Both the position numbers and the translations under genes were made by a program. From Gigaspora rosea (taxonomy: Eukaryota > Glomeromycota > Glomeromycetes > Diversisporales > Gigasporaceae), in the NCBI GenBank assembly GCA_003550325.1, contig QKWP01000056.1, positions 315,909 through 379,908 on the forward strand: a stretch of DNA of 64,000 nucleotides, read 5' to 3'. Under the pieces are notes generated by a model, which had not been told where the DNA came from, searched no databases, and saw nothing but the letters and a program-made list of their open reading frames with translations. How positions within the stretch are numbered: position 1 is the first letter of the stretch; each line of letters starts with the position of its first letter. Of this stretch, positions 11,693-21,504 are shown piece by piece.

Positions 11693-11720
11693 ATTGAAAA
11701 ATAACCAAAAATTTTAGCAC

Positions 11721-11893
11721 GAGGCTATTCTAGGAGTGTCCCCGGGCGTTTCTATGGAAGAACTTACTAAAGCTTGACGAAGAGAAGCCTTTAACTGCCA
11801 CCCAGATAGAGCAGCCGCTAACGGCTTAACTGGAAAAAGCAACCGAGAGATTTAAAAAACTTAATGAAGCTCACGAGGCATTAAAAGAAGAAA
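11721..11893 (+). pseudogene. J-domain (DnaJ/HSP40) fragment with stop and frameshift
   Basis: The plus strand reads EAILGVSPGVSMEELTKA, a TGA stop, RREAFNCHPDRAAANGL and, after a +1 frame change near 11836, ATERFKKLNEAHEALKEE. This is the helix II-HPD loop-helix III layout of a J-domain, with the HPD tripeptide intact at about 11799-11807. The in-frame stop and frameshift make it a pseudogene. It lies inside the retroposon with Sel1 and F-box fragments. Confidence 0.75.
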
Positions 11894-12181
11894 TAGAGAA
11901 CAGAACTGCAACGACGTTGACGAAGCATAGCGGAAGTTTGTTTTGATTGGCTGTTATTAGGATAAATATGATTGGTGACGATCTTTTTTTTATATAGTCA
12001 ATTGTAATTTTTAAAGTATTTTTAATAGTAAAAATCATCGTGTCATATGAAACTTTTTTTTTGTAATACAAACCGTAAAAACCAACTTTAGTCGTTGGTA
12101 GTTTACCTTCAAACTTATTGTTTTTTAACCTGAGATGCAATAAGATGCAATAGTTCCAAAAACTAGATGAGAGGTGAATAT

Positions 12182-12255
12182 TTTGAAAGGTCGGAAGGTG
12201 GTTCAGCGGTCTAAACACCTGGTAAGTTAAAATTGAAAGACTCTGTTTCAACTAG
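12182..12255 (+). other. tRNA-like (pol III promoter-like) stretch
   Basis: GGTGGTTCAGCGGTCTAAAC resembles a tRNA A box and D arm, and CTGTTTCAACTAG about 40 nt later is a weak B-box match. It does not fold into a clean tRNA by eye. It may be a decayed tRNA or SINE head. Confidence 0.3.
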
Positions 12256-12616
12256 TTTGTGTTTTTTTACGAAAAGTATAATTTTGAACTATTATTCTAA
12301 ACCGTATTTTAATATTTTTGATTATATAATTTATTTAGTACAAGTATAGTTTGTGAATATGACGTTTATAATACAATAAGTGATAGTAATAGTAGTGTTA
12401 AGAATGGTCGTGTATGCGTTATTTAGTAGACGTTTATATGTATTCATTGTGAAAAAAATAACAAAACCCTTGTAAAATTCAAATTAAAGTTGTTAATACA
12501 AAACTGAATTAGTATATTGTAAATTTATAATATGTCTTTAGAGTGTATTGACAAATTTTTTAAAAGTTCGAGAGTTATAAAATTTTTGTCCGGTACTCTA
12601 TCCGGAGCATGATCGA

Positions 12617-13398
12617 NNNNNNNNNNNNNNNNNNNNNNNNNNNNNNNNNNNNNNNNNNNNNNNNNNNNNNNNNNNNNNNNNNNNNNNNNNNNNNNNNNNN
12701 NNNNNNNNNNNNNNNNNNNNNNNNNNNNNNNNNNNNNNNNNNNNNNNNNNNNNNNNNNNNNNNNNNNNNNNNNNNNNNNNNNNNNNNNNNNNNNNNNNNN
12801 NNNNNNNNNNNNNNNNNNNNNNNNNNNNNNNNNNNNNNNNNNNNNNNNNNNNNNNNNNNNNNNNNNNNNNNNNNNNNNNNNNNNNNNNNNNNNNNNNNNN
12901 NNNNNNNNNNNNNNNNNNNNNNNNNNNNNNNNNNNNNNNNNNNNNNNNNNNNNNNNNNNNNNNNNNNNNNNNNNNNNNNNNNNNNNNNNNNNNNNNNNNN
13001 NNNNNNNNNNNNNNNNNNNNNNNNNNNNNNNNNNNNNNNNNNNNNNNNNNNNNNNNNNNNNNNNNNNNNNNNNNNNNNNNNNNNNNNNNNNNNNNNNNNN
13101 NNNNNNNNNNNNNNNNNNNNNNNNNNNNNNNNNNNNNNNNNNNNNNNNNNNNNNNNNNNNNNNNNNNNNNNNNNNNNNNNNNNNNNNNNNNNNNNNNNNN
13201 NNNNNNNNNNNNNNNNNNNNNNNNNNNNNNNNNNNNNNNNNNNNNNNNNNNNNNNNNNNNNNNNNNNNNNNNNNNNNNNNNNNNNNNNNNNNNNNNNNNN
13301 NNNNNNNNNNNNNNNNNNNNNNNNNNNNNNNNNNNNNNNNNNNNNNNNNNNNNNNNNNNNNNNNNNNNNNNNNNNNNNNNNNNNNNNNNNNNNNNNNN
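12617..13398. other. Assembly gap (782 N)
   Basis: Unresolved bases inside the 4.7-kb retroposon. The gap abuts A-rich low-complexity DNA on its right side (13399-13570). Confidence 0.99.
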
Positions 13399-13860
13399 AA
13401 AAAAAAAACATGTTATAAAAAATAAAAAAAACAAATGTATAAAAAATAAAAAAAATAAAAAATATATAAAAATAAACAAAAAAAAAATAAAATCGTTAAA
13501 TAAAAAAATAAAAAAATATCGTTTAAAATTGTTAAATAAAAAAAAAATTCGTTATAAGAAAAAAAAACGTGGTTTGTTTTATTTATTTATTTATTTATTT
13601 AGTTTGTTTTGTTTATCGATTTTCTCCTTGTGCTCTTACTGGCAGGTGTATAATTTTGGAGATTATCGCAGATTATAACAGGCGGCGCCTGTTATAATCT
13701 GCGAAGATAAATATTTGCACAGATTTTTGGCAAAAAATCTGCGAAGAACTGCAAAATCTAAATTTTGAAGATCTTTGCAATTTTTTAAATAAGATTCTGC
13801 ACTTATTTGATAAATTTGAAGATCACTACAGATTATCAATGTTTTTATTTTCCTGATGAT
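13399..13860. repeat. A-rich low complexity, then a 17-bp-arm hairpin and CTGCGAAG words
   Basis: 13399-13570 is almost pure A/T with A runs. At 13667-13703 the arms CGCAGATTATAACAGGC and GCCTGTTATAATCTGCG pair perfectly around a 3-nt GGC loop. It is followed to 13835 by AATCTGCGAAG-like words related to the cluster at 10255-10395. No gene. Confidence 0.6.
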
Positions 13861-14346
13861 AGACATTAGTCTTGTGGTATTATATAATTTTTATCGTTTA
13901 TGCTAGACGTGTTAGCATCTATAGTTTCTATTCTTTCTTTGCTTTTTCTTTGGTTTTTCTTTTTTCTATTTCTTTCTTTTGGTTGTATTTTTGGTTAGTT
14001 ATTTGGTTAGTCGTTTAGGTATTGTCACCCCTTTAATCTTTTCCCCTTTTTTATTCTTCTTTTGAGAAGCTCAGAGAAGAAGTTTTTAGGTGGAATGGAT
14101 TCTGTGGTTGGTTTTCTGAAACCAGGTGGTACTATACTTCTTGCTGATGGGGAAGACTATCGCTTGAGTATGAGCAAACCATTTCAGTGCAGTAGCCAAA
14201 GTTGGGCACCAATTCGGGCAGCCGGCTTAGTTCGGTCTCTACTGTTAGTATATTAAATTATGTAGTTTTTTTATGTAATTTGCTAATAAAGATCAGACGG
14301 CTATGAAGCTTAAAAAAAAAAAAAAAAAAATACTCTTCAAATCAAT

Positions 14347-15173
14347 TTATTTGGTTTGTGAAATAATAATAATAATATATTTTTTTTATGTTAAAGTTCC
14401 TGCTATAGGGAGAAGTTTTTTTATTCAAATATGTGGATCTCAGAAACCTCTGCGGGCTTCCAACATTTGTTACATAAATGAGGGTACAACTAGCCATACA
14501 TACAACTTTTGGTTGTCTAATTCAAGTAGTCCACGAAATAAAATTATTAATTGGTAATAAATGGAATTAAAATTAACAAATCAAGTTATAAAATCAAGAA
14601 ATAAATACTTATTTTTATTATGACAACTTTCAAATTATTCATTGCATTAATCGTTTAATGTGCAAAGATTGTTTATAAATATATATCTTTTGTGAATTAT
14701 TTTCATACCACCATATTATATTTGCAATTTGTACTTTCAAACACCAAACTGTATATTCAAATATCTAAGTATTATGTCTAATTAAATTAGTGAAGTTTGT
14801 TAATAAATAGCTTGTGTTAGTAACAGTCTATAAAATCTATTTTTGGGTAAGTAAGACATATTTAAAAAATTAAAAAAAATAATTATAAATTTGTCTAAAA
14901 TGAGCTAAAAACAAAGCATTATTAAATACTTCAATTTACTTTAAAATCTAATTAATACAATGTTAACATAATAAATGCACGTGCTAGTTTATCAAAAAAA
15001 TTTATATTTAATATGATTTTAGAATCTAAAGCTTATAGTTTCATTCTATCATTGTATTTAACAATTTTAATTTAGAACTTATACAATCTGCTTAATGATA
15101 ATAAGAAATAAATAGGCTTAATAAAGTGCTAGGGGTTTTTTTTTAAAACACTAAATTTAATATTTATGTTATA
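14347..15173. other. Satellite remainder, then featureless AT-rich DNA
   Basis: 14347-14690 continues the ATAAATACTTATTT satellite interrupted by the retroposon. From there to 15173 I see no coding, RNA or repeat structure worth naming. Confidence 0.5.
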
Positions 15174-15402
15174 TTAGGCCATGAAAAATTAATCAATTGG
15201 GTTTCATAACCCAGCCGGGACAAAATTTGGAAATCTTAAAAAAAATTTTTTTATATGTTTTAATAACCGGGCGGGATTTTAAGAAAAATTTTATATAAAA
15301 TTTCATAAAATTTTATATATGAAATTTAAAAAAAAAAGCCGGCCGGGTCAGTTAAAAAGATACATGTTATGAAAACCAAGTAGTTAAATTTGTATGGCCT
15401 TA
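15174..15402. mobile_element. MITE of the GGTTCTTATAACCC family, second copy
   Basis: Ends TTAGGCCATGAAAAATTAAT..GGGTTTCATAACCC and GTTATGAAAACCAAG..TATGGCCTTA are imperfect inverted repeats. The centre is rich in AAATTTTATA. Same layout as the element at 5163-5420. Confidence 0.5.
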
Positions 15403-16600
15403 TTACCAGGTATTGAACTCTAAATTTACTCCCTGAAAAATGGCAAGCTAACTATTATACTACAAGGTTTAATATTAAAATTAATTTTTATAATTTATTC
15501 TAAGACCATATAAAATTAATTTTTGGTTCTTATAATATAAAAAAAAACCCCAATAGCCTAGATTTTATTTAAAAATTTTTAAAATTTTTTAAATTATAAA
15601 ATTTAAATTTTAATTTTAAAAAATAATAACTCAACAATATAGTACTGTATTAAATACAAAAATAAAGAGATTCGTTAAAGCCAGGTGCCATTATGTAACT
15701 GACTGCCAATCAAATTGTAAATTTTGATCATCATGGATCAGCCTGATGAGACAAAAACAGGAGTTGGCTAAAGCCAAGTACATCACGAGATTACTCAATA
15801 TGTAGCCAGTGTTTAAAATCTATATGCGGAATCTGCAGAACACAGATTGAAAGTTAATTCCGCAAGCAAAAAATTTTAAAATCTGCGGATTTTATTATGT
15901 GTTGTGCATGTTATGCATAATTTGTTGATTTTTTTATTATGTTTACAAGAATTGCTAAGTTTTTCCGCATATTAAAATAAAATTGAATTTTAAACACTGT
16001 ATGTAGCCCAAATTTGCCTAAACAAAACAATATCTAAACCACTAAGTAAAAGTATTAGAAATACGATTTTGCTAATTTTCTATATTTATAATTTAACTCT
16101 AATTTAATACCAATCAATTTAATTCAAAATCGAAAAAATCAAGTAATCTTGTATATATTTGGCTTTAGCCATCTTTCAAAAATGAGACTAAAACAATGAA
16201 AAAAATGAAAAACACCAAAAATATAAGAAACAAATATCTAAACCTATCTTGGAGCATTAAGGATGCTAGCATATATTATGTAATATTATTTTACTATATC
16301 TCCTATCCCCTTCCCCTCTATATAAGAGCAATTTGATTAGCTATTAATAAACTTCTAAGATATCAGAGACCCTCTTTTCCCCCTAAAATATTATGTAATA
16401 TTTGTTACCACTCTAATAAAAAATAGCAGGAAAGCAATTTTATCTATAAAACATTTCTAACCCTAATTTCCAACTAGCCCTTACCACTTCCTTACCACAG
16501 CACCTGGCTTTAACAGGCCTCTAAATAAAGTAATGACCTGCTCTCCTGGACTTTATTTAAAAATTTTATATATAAAAATTTTTGAAATTTTATCTGGCTA
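15403..16600. other. Intergenic AT-rich DNA
   Basis: No coding evidence. 15502-15610 looks like the left half of another GGTTCTTATAA-type MITE, and 16540-16613 like part of one. Two GCCAGGTGCCAT/GCCAAGTACAT-type phrases (15680, 15770) repeat once. Nothing else supported. Confidence 0.4.
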
Positions 16601-17703
16601 TTAAAACATATAAGACCAAATTTCCGACGGAAGAAAACAAAAAGATTTTGTTGGAGCGTGGGTAGAAGTACACAGGACCTACGGTTTCTACAAAGGTTAA
16701 CTACTGCGATATCTAGGGACTCCTTTGATATATTCGGCATGCAAGCCAAAAGCGTTTTGGTACAAGATAACTAGCAGGAGGTGGCGCCCTTGTACAAAAA
16801 ATTTTGGTAGAGTTATCATTTCCGCTCCGTCGACGAAGTAACCTGTGACTATATAACGGGGAACAGCAAAAAAATGAGTTTTCCAACAACACTCTCCTGT
16901 AGATTTCTTACAAGTGATTCCTTGTATCATTTTTTTTCGCCTTCCTGCCTTTCTTCCAAAATTTTCGATAAAAAGTGGGGATTTGGTTTACCCCCTCCAA
17001 AAGATCGGCTGTTTACTTTTCCAAATTCGGACGGACCCAGTAGAATGCAACCACGTGACGTGTTTGTTTACGAATATGGTTTCGGTGCTACTCCATACGA
17101 CGTGCTCAATCGATATGGTATAGGGATATTCGAGGTTGGTCATATAGTCAGAAGAAGATATTAATTAAGGCGTAGCTTTAAAGTAGAGATAAACAATAGT
17201 TGCATTTGTTATATAATTTTTATTCAACCTACCATGGGTTATAATAGTGTTTTCCCTTTTCTTTTTTCCATTGGTATTTGTTTCTTTTTCGTTAGACTAG
17301 CCTTCATGCTTTACCATATAGTTTTTTTTCTTTTTTGTTTTCCTCTTTCTTTTTTCTTTTTTATTTGTTTTTCTTTTTGTATCTCTCGTTTTCTTGGCTT
17401 GATATTTTTTTATGTTTACCACCTCTCCTTATTTCGTCCTTAGTAAATTCCTTGTTAGTTAAAGGAATATGAAGGAGAGAAGAAGCCATTATGGTGTGGC
17501 ACTTAGGCTAGTTTAACATAGCCTCTAGTTTTTAGACTTGTCTTCAAATTAGTATGGCAGGTTGTACTTGGGCACCTTTTATGGCAGCCGGGTAATGTCA
17601 GATTTGCAAATTAGGAGTATTACGTAGCGATATAGTTAGTATCTTAATAAAATACTGGTGAAACTGCCTAAGTGAAAAAAAAAAAAAAAATTAAAACATA
17701 TAA
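16601..17703 (+). mobile_element. Compact 1.08-kb poly(A) retroposon with 13-bp target duplication
   Basis: TTAAAACATATAA occurs at 16601-16613 and 17691-17703, flanking an element (16614-17690) that ends in an A run after TCTTAATAAAATACTGG. The head (GACCAAATTTCCGACGGAAG; ATGCAAGCCAAAAGCG at 16739) and tail words (CTTGGGCACC, GGCAGCCGG) match the 4.7-kb copy at 9633-14330. The middle is C/T-rich. A short frame around 16874-17162 encodes GFGLPPPKDRLFTFP; this and other frames carry no recognised domain. It lies inside a GGTTCTTATAA-type MITE. Confidence 0.85.
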
Positions 17704-18869
17704 TCAAAATATGACCTAGCTGAGTTATGAGAACCAAAAAATTAAGTTTATATGGCCTAATAGATTATTTATATAAACACTTTTACAATGCATCTGTAAT
17801 TTAAATCAACTTTATTGGCCTATATCATAGTATAAAATAAATATATACAGTCATCTCTTTATAACGAACTTTAAATTTTGTTGTGGTCTCACCTTTAACA
17901 TTTTTTTAAAAAAAAAAAATTTTGTTGTTTGGCTATATCGATGGGCCAACTTACGATTTTATAGTAAAAATTTATTTAGAAATCTTGGCCAAAATTAGCA
18001 TTAAGTTAGCCGTAATCATGTGGTTCCGGGTGATTCCGGCTGGAATTAAAAAGATGTTGCACCATCCTATTGGTCGATGATCTTCCTAATTGCTGATTGG
18101 GCAAAAGTTGATCACATAACATATTATTGTGCTAAAAAAAATAGCGTATTTCAAGGGTTAAAAATTTTGTTTAGAGACTCCTTATTTGACGAAATAACAA
18201 AAATTTTTTTATGCGGAACAACGAACTATTTAATAATAACAAAATAATAAAACTTACTGAACCTCCTTTGCTCAAATTATTCTTTTATATAACTTAACGA
18301 AACCTTCACTTAAATTACTTTTTTTATATTGCTTACTAAACCTTTGCTTAAATTATTTTTTATATACCTTATTAAACTTTCGCTTTAATTATTTTTTTAT
18401 ATAACTTATTAAACCTTCGCTTTTGGTTCTTTTTTAATATCATTATGCTTGATAAGGCTCTATGATAAGTAAAAAATTCCGTGAACATTCTATTAAAAAT
18501 ACACAGATTTCATTGGAAAGTGCCTACCTATGGGTTCACAATCGGTTACATAGTTTAAAACCGGTGTTATGGGGCAAAACGGACGATCTTTTATTTATAC
18601 AATTATAAGAAGGCAGCTCGCCAGAGGCGTGACTTGGTAATTTAACCCGATTTAGTATAAACGTAACTTGTGTATTAATATAGTCCGATATTTATCTATT
18701 GGATTTATAATCCGAAAATTGTTTTTAACAACTTTCTGAATATTAGAGAAACTGCGAAGCTAAAATCATACGTTATTTTAACTCATCCAACTTTATCAGA
18801 CGATAAATGGTATGATTTCTAAATCACCTCACATTATGGCTAAGCCTCGCATGATCGGATGTCACATAA
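17704..18869. other. Intergenic, with one possible mariner/pogo-type end
   Basis: CAGTCATCTCTTTATAACGA, preceded by TA at about 17848, resembles a mariner/pogo terminal repeat, and an ACGAACTATTT phrase recurs near 18220, but no matching second terminus was found. 18270-18430 has four loose repeats of TTATATAACTTATTAAACC..TTCGCTT. No gene. Confidence 0.35.
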
Positions 18870-19771
18870 AATGTTTTAGTTTCTCAATAATAGACTTTTG
18901 AAATTGTCGAAAATCTTCGGAAAAAGTGTGCTCTTCATTTATCCACTATTCAAATGCAGATGATTCAGCAAAAAATATAATATAAAAGTGATTATTTCAG
19001 CAAACATTTAACATACATCTTTCAAAAAGTTTTCTTTTATTTCCATTTTTGGTACTACATGGTCCCATGTTTGATTCACAAGTCTTTCACCATGTTTGAG
19101 GGCTATCAATATTAATCATATAAGATGCATTATAAGTAAGTATTTGTTTAGAGCTCACTTCAATACCCGAATGAAGAAATTGCGAAGTCACTACTAGGTT
19201 CTCTTGCAGAAGTAGCATAATTTTCTTTGGACTTAAATTAAAATATATAAGCGATATGTGCAAATATTTAAAGATGTTGATGAAACTAAACAAATGATGT
19301 TCATCTTACCATTTCTTCTTTTACGCTTTCTAGTAATTGCATTTGTTATATCATCCAATGCTTTTGACTTAGATGCATGGTCTAAAAGTTAGTTGTTGCG
19401 TTAACATTTAATGATGATCTGTATAAAGAACAGAAGGATAGTGATAATATCTCATCTGTTTTTCACAAATATCAACTTTATTTTCTTTCATTAATTCCCG
19501 TCGATCGATGCGATCAATAATCTTCTCGGCAAGTTCAATGAAAAAATCTTTTTTCGACTATAACACTATTGATTAGTCAACAGCTTTTGAAAGGTGAGAA
19601 TCATTAACAGTTAACAAAGGTTACCTTGACAGCTGTCTTTAGCTTTTTTGCATAATCCACAATGTACTTAGGATAACCGCCATCCTCATTTCTCTCAACC
19701 AATGATCTATGAAAGGACCTATATAAATCTGGCGCTGTCGAAAGTGGGCTGGCCCGTAATTTGGAATTCAT
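18870..19771 (-). CDS. Unrecognised multi-exon gene (3' end provisional)
   Basis: Exon 1 (19625-19771) starts MNSKLRASPLSTAPDLYRSF and ends at a GTAACC donor. Exon 2 (19467-19557, SKKDFFIELAEKIIDRIDRR) follows acceptor TTATAG. Exon 3 (19310-19381) encodes HASKSKALDDITNAITRKRK then RRN, ending at GTAAGA. Exon 4 begins ENYATSAREPSSDFAISSFG near 19220 and ends at GTATTG. The frame is continuous from exon 1 into exon 4. A last open stretch (WINEEHTFSEDFRQFQK.., stop about 18875) is probably the end, but its junction could not be phased. RKRKRR may be a nuclear localisation signal. No known domain recognised. The start could lie further upstream: the frame is open for 27 codons before this ATG. 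Confidence 0.5.
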
Positions 19772-20110
19772 ATGATCATTGAGACGATGCCATTTTGATA
19801 CCGGAATAGTAGAAAAATAAGTATCGATTTTTATATGTGTGGGGACTTTATAATCCTAAAATGCATCTCAAATTTTATTGGACAATTTACGCGTCTCGGG
19901 CGGCTTATCAAATCACGTGCAGATGCAATGCTGCTAGTGATCAACACGGATCAGCCCGATATGGCGGATGATCCCATCACGTGTCTATATTTGTGCTTTG
20001 TAATAGATACCCTGATTTTTCATCCATCTTCTAAAAAGATAACTTAGTCCTGACTATAATTTTCTTTAAAACTAACACTAACCCTAAACCCTTAACCCTA
20101 ATGGATTTCA
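19772..20110. other. Intergenic
   Basis: No gene seen. Contains a TGATCCCATCACGTG / AAATCACGTGCAG pair of CACGTG palindromes (about 19912 and 19978) and an AACCCTAA word near 20090. Confidence 0.4.
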
Positions 20111-20154
20111 TTATAATCTGCCACAATAATTAAGTACAGTAATTCTTTCGTCGT

Positions 20155-20420
20155 AAAAAAAGGGCCTCGCAGAAATGCACGCCCGTTGCCTTTTTACCAG
20201 GGCCTCGTAGAAATGCTCGCCTTTTACACTAGTCCTATGCTTTGGACCTAGGAAACTACCTCCAAAGCTTATGGACGCTGTCCGGGAGGTGTATTGGTAG
20301 AAAGAGAAGATGAGGGTCTCGCAGAAATGCTCACCTTTTACATCATCCCTACGCTTTGGACCTAGTAAACTACCTCCAAAGCTTATGGACTCGTGCTTCG
20401 ACTCTGGGAGGTGTATCATC
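20155..20420. repeat. Tandem repeat, about 130 bp unit, two full copies and one partial
   Basis: Units share GGGCCTCGYAGAAATGCTCG, CTTTGGACCTAGGAAACTAC and CTCCAAAGCTTATGGAC, then GGGAGGTGTAT. The core CTTTGGACC..CTCCAAAG can form a hairpin. The minus strand is open through two units (SFGGSFLGPKHR / SFGGSLLGPKRR), but without flanking coding evidence I treat it as a repeat. Confidence 0.6.
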
Positions 20421-20710
20421 TTTGTGCAGTGATAAATCGAACAAAAAAAAAGAGCTACGTATAATTTATATTTGTATCCTCGGACGTATTCTTAACATAC
20501 GGACAACTTCGAAAAACAGGAAGCAACTATTCTATTGAACGTTAACAATTTTTTCTTTTTTGCGCCAGTAGTAAATTTTTCGGGCAATCGGACGTAGGCT
20601 CAATTTTGACCAGAGATAGATCAATTATGAACGAAATTGTCGATTTTTTAAGCGCATTATATATTTCTGGAAAATTGTGAAGCCAAATTTTTTTTTTTTT
20701 AATTATTCAG

Positions 20711-21038
20711 GGAGGTTAAAACTAACAAGCATAGAGAAAACTATTTAGGGCATTCACTTTTTGCGCCAGTAGGAAGGTAAAAATACTATTTGAATCAATC
20801 CAATCTTTACGAATTTAATGTGTGTTTACTTATTTTTTGTTTTTAATTCTTATCATTTTAGGTGGCAAAAAGGTAACAATTCATAAATTCAGCCCAAATT
20901 TTTATATAAAGATGCGAATTAATGTTTATTATTTTTAGGCAATGGTATTCCAAGGATGGGAAGAATGAACAAGCATATAATGATGAAATAAAAACAATTA
21001 AAGATGCTGAGGCAGATGCTATGGCTGAATTCTTGTAA
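20711..21038 (+). pseudogene. MMTAG2-like protein gene, three exons readable, one frame break, 5' exon not resolved
   Basis: Exon A (20711-20776, after ATTCAG) reads EVKTNKHRENYLGHSLFAPV-GR; exon B (20862-20872, 11 nt) adds RWQK; exon C (20939-21038) reads QWYSKDGKNEQAYNDEIKTI then KDAEADAMAEFL and TAA. This is the conserved core of the multiple myeloma tumor-associated protein 2 family (E-DVK..RENYLGHS-APVGRWQKG-DLTWY..), small and probably nuclear, of poorly known function. Exons A and B join in frame, but B to C is one base off. Either a base is missing (A5 run in exon B or GCAATGG at the start of C) or splicing differs. The preceding exon may end GATCAATTATG at about 20623, where no GT donor follows. 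So either a pseudogene or an assembly error. Confidence 0.68.
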
Positions 21039-21370
21039 TAAGCAAAATTTATATTTTCGCACTGTATTATTTTATATGAAATTCATGCCGTCAATACAAA
21101 ATTATGAATTAGTTACCGTAATTTGCGGCAAATAGTACCCCCTTGTTAATATACCCCACGATTTGTACCTGGGATTAATCAAGTGTGTCGTAGACTATAC
21201 ATGTAACCAAAATTTCTAAGGTTCCGAACTTAGTTTAGTTTCGGATTTCATCAAGTATCGGACGATTGTCGAAATTCTTAAAAAAAGATAACAATGATCA
21301 TATTGAAATAGTGATAGAATAGTATTTTTCAAATCGTTATAAAAAAATTTTTTTTTTTTTTTTATAAAAA

Positions 21371-21504
21371 ATGACTTCAAAGAAAAAATTAATTAAAAGA
21401 GCAGGTGGACATCCTCCCGATGAGATATAGAATTGGTTTAGAAAGGGACATGAAGCAGCTAAAGGATATTATTCTGCAACTTGTGATGACCATTGGGATA
21501 TTGT
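21371..21504 (+). pseudogene. BED zinc-finger fragment of a hAT transposase
   Basis: The plus strand reads MTSKKKLIKRAGGHPPDEI, a TAG stop, then NWFRKGHEAAKGYYSATCDD and HW. The pattern (GxP-I-W.WF.KG.E..KG+YSATC) is the start of the BED finger of hAT-type transposases common in these fungi, with the tryptophan replaced by a stop. No downstream transposase core is readable. Confidence 0.55.

Larger units (their letters stand above)
9617..14346 (+). mobile_element. Poly(A) retroposon, about 4.7 kb, with 16-bp target-site duplication
   Basis: Perfect 16-bp direct repeats (TACTCTTCAAATCAAT) lie at 9617-9632 and 14331-14346; the right copy directly follows a poly(A) run at 14312-14330. The element therefore spans 9633-14330. 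Its head (9660-10190) and tail (about 13860-14311, with CTAATAAAG before the A run) match the compact 1.08-kb element at 16614-17690. The middle (about 10200-13860) is extra: simple repeats, an assembly gap, and fragments of Sel1, F-box and J-domain genes. No reverse transcriptase is visible. The copy sits inside the ATAAATACTTATTTAC satellite. Its class (non-autonomous LINE derivative or other retroposon) is inferred from the tail and duplication. Confidence 0.8.

Noticed and set aside
12609-13479. Long ORFs on both strands across 12575-13479
   Set aside because: They consist of gap N characters.
17848-18250. Complete pogo/mariner element
   Set aside because: Only one convincing terminus (CAGTCATCTCTTTATAACGA); the opposite end and TA flank were not found.
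19835-20047. Plus-strand ORF of 70 codons next to the unrecognised gene
   Set aside because: It lies in non-coding flank, has no domain, and overlaps the 5' region of the minus-strand gene.
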